Assembly: GCA_937889205.1 (NCBI GenBank)
Contig: CALARN010000156.1
Span: 1-8,492 of the forward strand
DNA: 8,492 bases
Source of the DNA: an uncultured bacterium
GTDB taxonomy: Bacteria; Patescibacteriota; Dojkabacteria; B142; OLB20
Reading direction: 5' to 3'
Both the position numbers and the translations under genes were made by a program. A model generated the notes under the pieces. That model saw only the letters and a list, made by a program, of their open reading frames with translations. It made no database searches and was not told where the DNA came from. Every line of letters starts with the position of its first letter. Positions within the stretch are counted from its first letter, which is position 1. This document shows, one piece after another, positions 6,578 to 8,492 of this stretch.

Positions 6578-6606
6578 AAAAAGAGGCTTTTATAGGCCTC
6601 TTTTTT
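6578..6606 (+). terminator. Intrinsic terminator after the lipoprotein gene, probably bidirectional
   Basis: AGAGGC (6582-6587) pairs with GCCTCT (6596-6601) around an 8-base loop. Flanking A and T runs extend the stem to 10 bp (6578-6587 with 6596-6605), and the right arm runs into six T residues (6601-6606). It begins 16 bp after the lipoprotein stop. The A-run on the left side gives a T-run on the other strand, so it can also stop transcripts arriving from the convergent gene on the right. Confidence 0.85.
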
Positions 6607-6608
6607 AC

Positions 6609-6623
6609 GCCCTTTTCAAGGGC
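6609..6623. terminator. Second hairpin, backup terminator
   Basis: GCCCTT (6609-6614) pairs perfectly with AAGGGC (6618-6623) around a 3-base loop, two bases after the first hairpin's T-run. On the plus strand it is followed by TTATTAT, a weak T-tract; on the minus strand it is followed by TTTTTT after two bases (GTAAAAAA on that strand reads as A-rich, so minus-strand function is doubtful). It probably backs up the first terminator. Confidence 0.5.
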
Positions 6624-6792
6624 TTATTATCAGTTACATATCTTATTAAACCAATACCCCTCGACCGATTGCTCAAAGACCTCAATATTCATTGAAAATT
6701 GAAGCCTATTACTCATGATTTTATATAAATTACTTGAGTTAACCTTATACAATTTGAATACTATCTCGAATTACTAAATAGTAAATCTTCCC
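6624..6792. other. Convergent intergenic stretch with two weak inverted repeats, no gene seen
   Basis: No convincing reading frame is present on either strand. Two small inverted repeats can be seen. One is CAATATTC / GAAAATTG at 6683-6690 and 6694-6701, with one mismatch and a 3-base loop. The other is TTACTA-AA-TAGTAA at 6771-6784, just beyond the stop of the right-hand gene. Neither has a T-run typical of a terminator. Both are within what chance gives in AT-rich DNA. Confidence 0.3.
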
Positions 6793-8492
6793 CTAAATTA
6801 CCAATGACTCTTTAGTAGAATATATTCGTAATTTTTCACCTTCCCCTGTAAGCTCCTGTAAAGGTTGCCTTATTATCATCTTTTCATATGTAGCCACTAG
6901 CTCAGTGTATTTAATACCTTTTAATTTACACTGCTCTAATAAGTGATGAATTATATCTATTCTAACATCTATAACTTCCTGATCTACAGATAAGTTAAGA
7001 GCAAGGTCTTTTTCAGAGTAATCACTCAAAAGCCACCCAACCGCTTCTACAATAAGCCTATCAACAAAAAGACCATCCGGCAAAATGCCAATTCCACAAT
7101 CATACAAATCTCTTTTATTAGGATAGCGTTCTTTTATTTGCTTCGGGACAATTTCACACCAAAACTCAATCTCGCTTGCTCTTTTAGCAAAACTGGGTGG
7201 AATAATAGTCTTCCCAATACCTATCATTTGTAAAAATCTTTTATTCATGGCTATTACATTTATTGGCATCACTGTAATGCCTTGCTCAATTCGATGTTTA
7301 GATGAAATATTTACCGGCTTTTGAGTTGTACAAACTTTAGGTATTGGAACTTGAATAGTTGATGATTGCTGAGATTGCCCTTCTTGAGGCACCATCCCCC
7401 ACAGTTTTTTTGCCCAATAATCTGCCATAAATCCTGATTTATTTTCAGGATGAGTCAATTGCCAATGTTCAGTTATTTGCGCAATATCTAAATAATATCC
7501 AGCTTCGTTTTGCCTAACCAATAATTCAAAAGCTTCTCTTGAATTGGGATCTAGAGTTTCTAAAAGTGTAAATAAAGCTACAGGATTAGCTTGCCCCCAT
7601 TTAATAAGTCTATCTCTATTGCCATTTGGTCTAATTTGACCACTTGTTGTATTTAAAGAGAGCGTAGCACCACTTTCTCTTGCGCTTTTTAAAGCTAAAA
7701 TCCTTGTTACAGCATTGTTTACATCGCCCATAGTAATTTCTAAATTTGCAGATATTTCTTCCATAGTGGGAAATCGATTGTTAGTCAATTGCTGTCCTAG
7801 AAATCGAATAACCGATCTACATAAAGGAGATATATCTGCTCCTTCGGGGTTTGTTGCCGCAAACTGTTGAGCAATTTCGATTCTATTCGCCCCAAATAAT
7901 ATCCTACCTGCGCCTGTTCTAGGCACTTCCAATGAAATCAGCTCACTTAGAACATCTTTAACACTTCGCCTGTTTGGTGGAAATTTTTCAATGCGACCTT
8001 GCATTACCAACCTCTCGATAGCTTCTTTTGCCTCTGTGGCATAATCAAATAATAAATGCCTATCAATATTCAACATGTCTCTACCTGTTTGTTCTACGCC
8101 ACCCTCAGAAGGAATAAGGCCCCAATATATACTGAGAGCTTTAATTAGAGCAGGATTCAATTTGCTTATTCCAGTTTTTACAATTTCATATGGAGAATAA
8201 TTTAAAGACTTATCGTGAGGCTTCAAACTAAATTTGAAAATATTTTCTAAAACATCAGGCTCATTTTCTGGGCCATTGGCCCTAAGATTAGAAACAAAGC
8301 CCCGTAAAGAATTTGAAGTTGTTTTACCTCCATTTAAGCAAGCACCATACATTAAAAATTGCTGGGATAAGGAAAGGATAACTTCTTCGTTGGCTAACGA
8401 AGGGGCTTCGCTAGTTATAATTTCAGTTAGCCCATTAGCTTGAGTCAAAGTTTCTGAGATATATTTCTCATAAGCAGGAAAAGAAAAATCCC
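6793..8492 (-). CDS. Large protein of unknown function with repeated helix-turn-helix-like segments (5' end outside window)
   Basis: The frame is open to the right edge: 14 codons upstream of the TTG at 8448 read on without a stop (beginning DFSFPAYEKYISET), so the gene is cut by the window. At least 565 residues are visible; numbering is from the first full codon. I recognise no family. It is soluble and mostly helical, with no membrane segment. Several stretches look like helix-turn-helix units. Residues 111-161 (around WGLIPSEGG and AKEAIERL) resemble sigma-factor region 4. Residues 219-268 contain FPTMEEISANLEITMGDVNN, like region 3. Residues 302-365 (LDPNSREAFELL) are again region-4-like. 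Residues 477-526 (LLSDYSEKDLALNLSVDQEV) resemble a LuxR/sigma-4 helix-turn-helix. A Gln/Ser/Pro linker (369-394) divides the protein. A DNA-binding regulator or replication-type role is inference from pattern only. It ends in TAG, converging on the lipoprotein gene. Confidence 0.7.
   Translation of the reverse strand, partial: DFSFPAYEKYISETLTQANGLTEIITSEAPSLANEEVILSLSQQFLMYGACLNGGKTTSNSLRGFVSNLRANGPENEPDVLENIFKFSLKPHDKSLNYSPYEIVKTGISKLNPALIKALSIYWGLIPSEGGVEQTGRDMLNIDRHLLFDYATEAKEAIERLVMQGRIEKFPPNRRSVKDVLSELISLEVPRTGAGRILFGANRIEIAQQFAATNPEGADISPLCRSVIRFLGQQLTNNRFPTMEEISANLEITMGDVNNAVTRILALKSARESGATLSLNTTSGQIRPNGNRDRLIKWGQANPVALFTLLETLDPNSREAFELLVRQNEAGYYLDIAQITEHWQLTHPENKSGFMADYWAKKLWGMVPQEGQSQQSSTIQVPIPKVCTTQKPVNISSKHRIEQGITVMPINVIAMNKRFLQMIGIGKTIIPPSFAKRASEIEFWCEIVPKQIKERYPNKRDLYDCGIGILPDGLFVDRLIVEAVGWLLSDYSEKDLALNLSVDQEVIDVRIDIIHHLLEQCKLKGIKYTELVATYEKMIIRQPLQELTGEGEKLRIYSTKESLVI

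Noticed and set aside
6624..6792. Small RNA or CRISPR-like repeat in the convergent gap
   Set aside because: There are only two short, weak inverted repeats, no regular direct repeats, and no promoter-terminator pair around a structured core.
8446..8448. TTG as the start of the right-hand gene
   Set aside because: The frame stays open for 14 more codons to the window edge with ordinary codon content, so the gene is cut by the window and its start cannot be seen.
1..8492. Altered genetic code (TGA as Gly or Trp), suggested by the lack of TGA stops
   Set aside because: Conserved full-length glmS and glmM contain no in-frame TGA and use TGG for tryptophan; absence of TGA among seven stops is within chance.

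Overview
The window looks like part of an AT-rich bacterial genome, about 35-40% G+C by eye. The likeliest source is a member of the Patescibacteria / Candidate Phyla Radiation, but this is an inference. It rests on the compact layout, the absence of any Shine-Dalgarno-like sequence before the six complete genes, a GalU-type enzyme next to a free-standing left-handed beta-helix protein where a fused GlmU would be expected, and two genes without recognisable relatives. Bacteroidota and other lineages that use few Shine-Dalgarno sequences are not excluded. The genetic code appears standard: tryptophan is TGG, and every visible stop is TAA or TAG.

Layout, left to right. Positions 1-231 (+) hold the last 76 codons of uvrA, the ATPase subunit of the nucleotide excision repair nuclease. 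Converging on it and overlapping it by 15 bp is a tight five-gene minus-strand cluster (5819 down to 217): glmS, glmM, a hexapeptide-repeat beta-helix protein, a galU-like nucleotidyltransferase and an inositol-monophosphatase-family phosphatase. The gaps in transcription order are 30, 9, 17 and 0 bp, so this is almost certainly one operon. A divergent control region (5820-5971) contains a perfect 18-bp palindrome followed by a T-run on the glmS strand, and a good TATAAT promoter for a small predicted lipoprotein gene on the plus strand (5972-6562). Two consecutive hairpins (6578-6623) end that gene. The right end (6793-8492, minus strand) is a large gene of unknown function that runs off the window, with several stretches that look like helix-turn-helix DNA-binding segments.

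How the genes work together. The first four operon genes stand in the order of the UDP-N-acetylglucosamine pathway. GlmS makes glucosamine-6-phosphate from fructose-6-phosphate and glutamine. GlmM converts it to glucosamine-1-phosphate. The beta-helix protein is placed to acetylate it. The GalU-like enzyme is placed to attach UMP. The last two steps are normally both done by the fused enzyme GlmU, so the cluster may encode a split version. The beta-helix protein departs from E. coli GlmU at the catalytic histidine, and the nucleotidyltransferase is of GalU rather than GlmU type, so the split-GlmU reading is attractive but unproven. The product would feed peptidoglycan and surface glycan synthesis.

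No tRNA, rRNA, CRISPR array, transposase, integrase or attachment site was seen.
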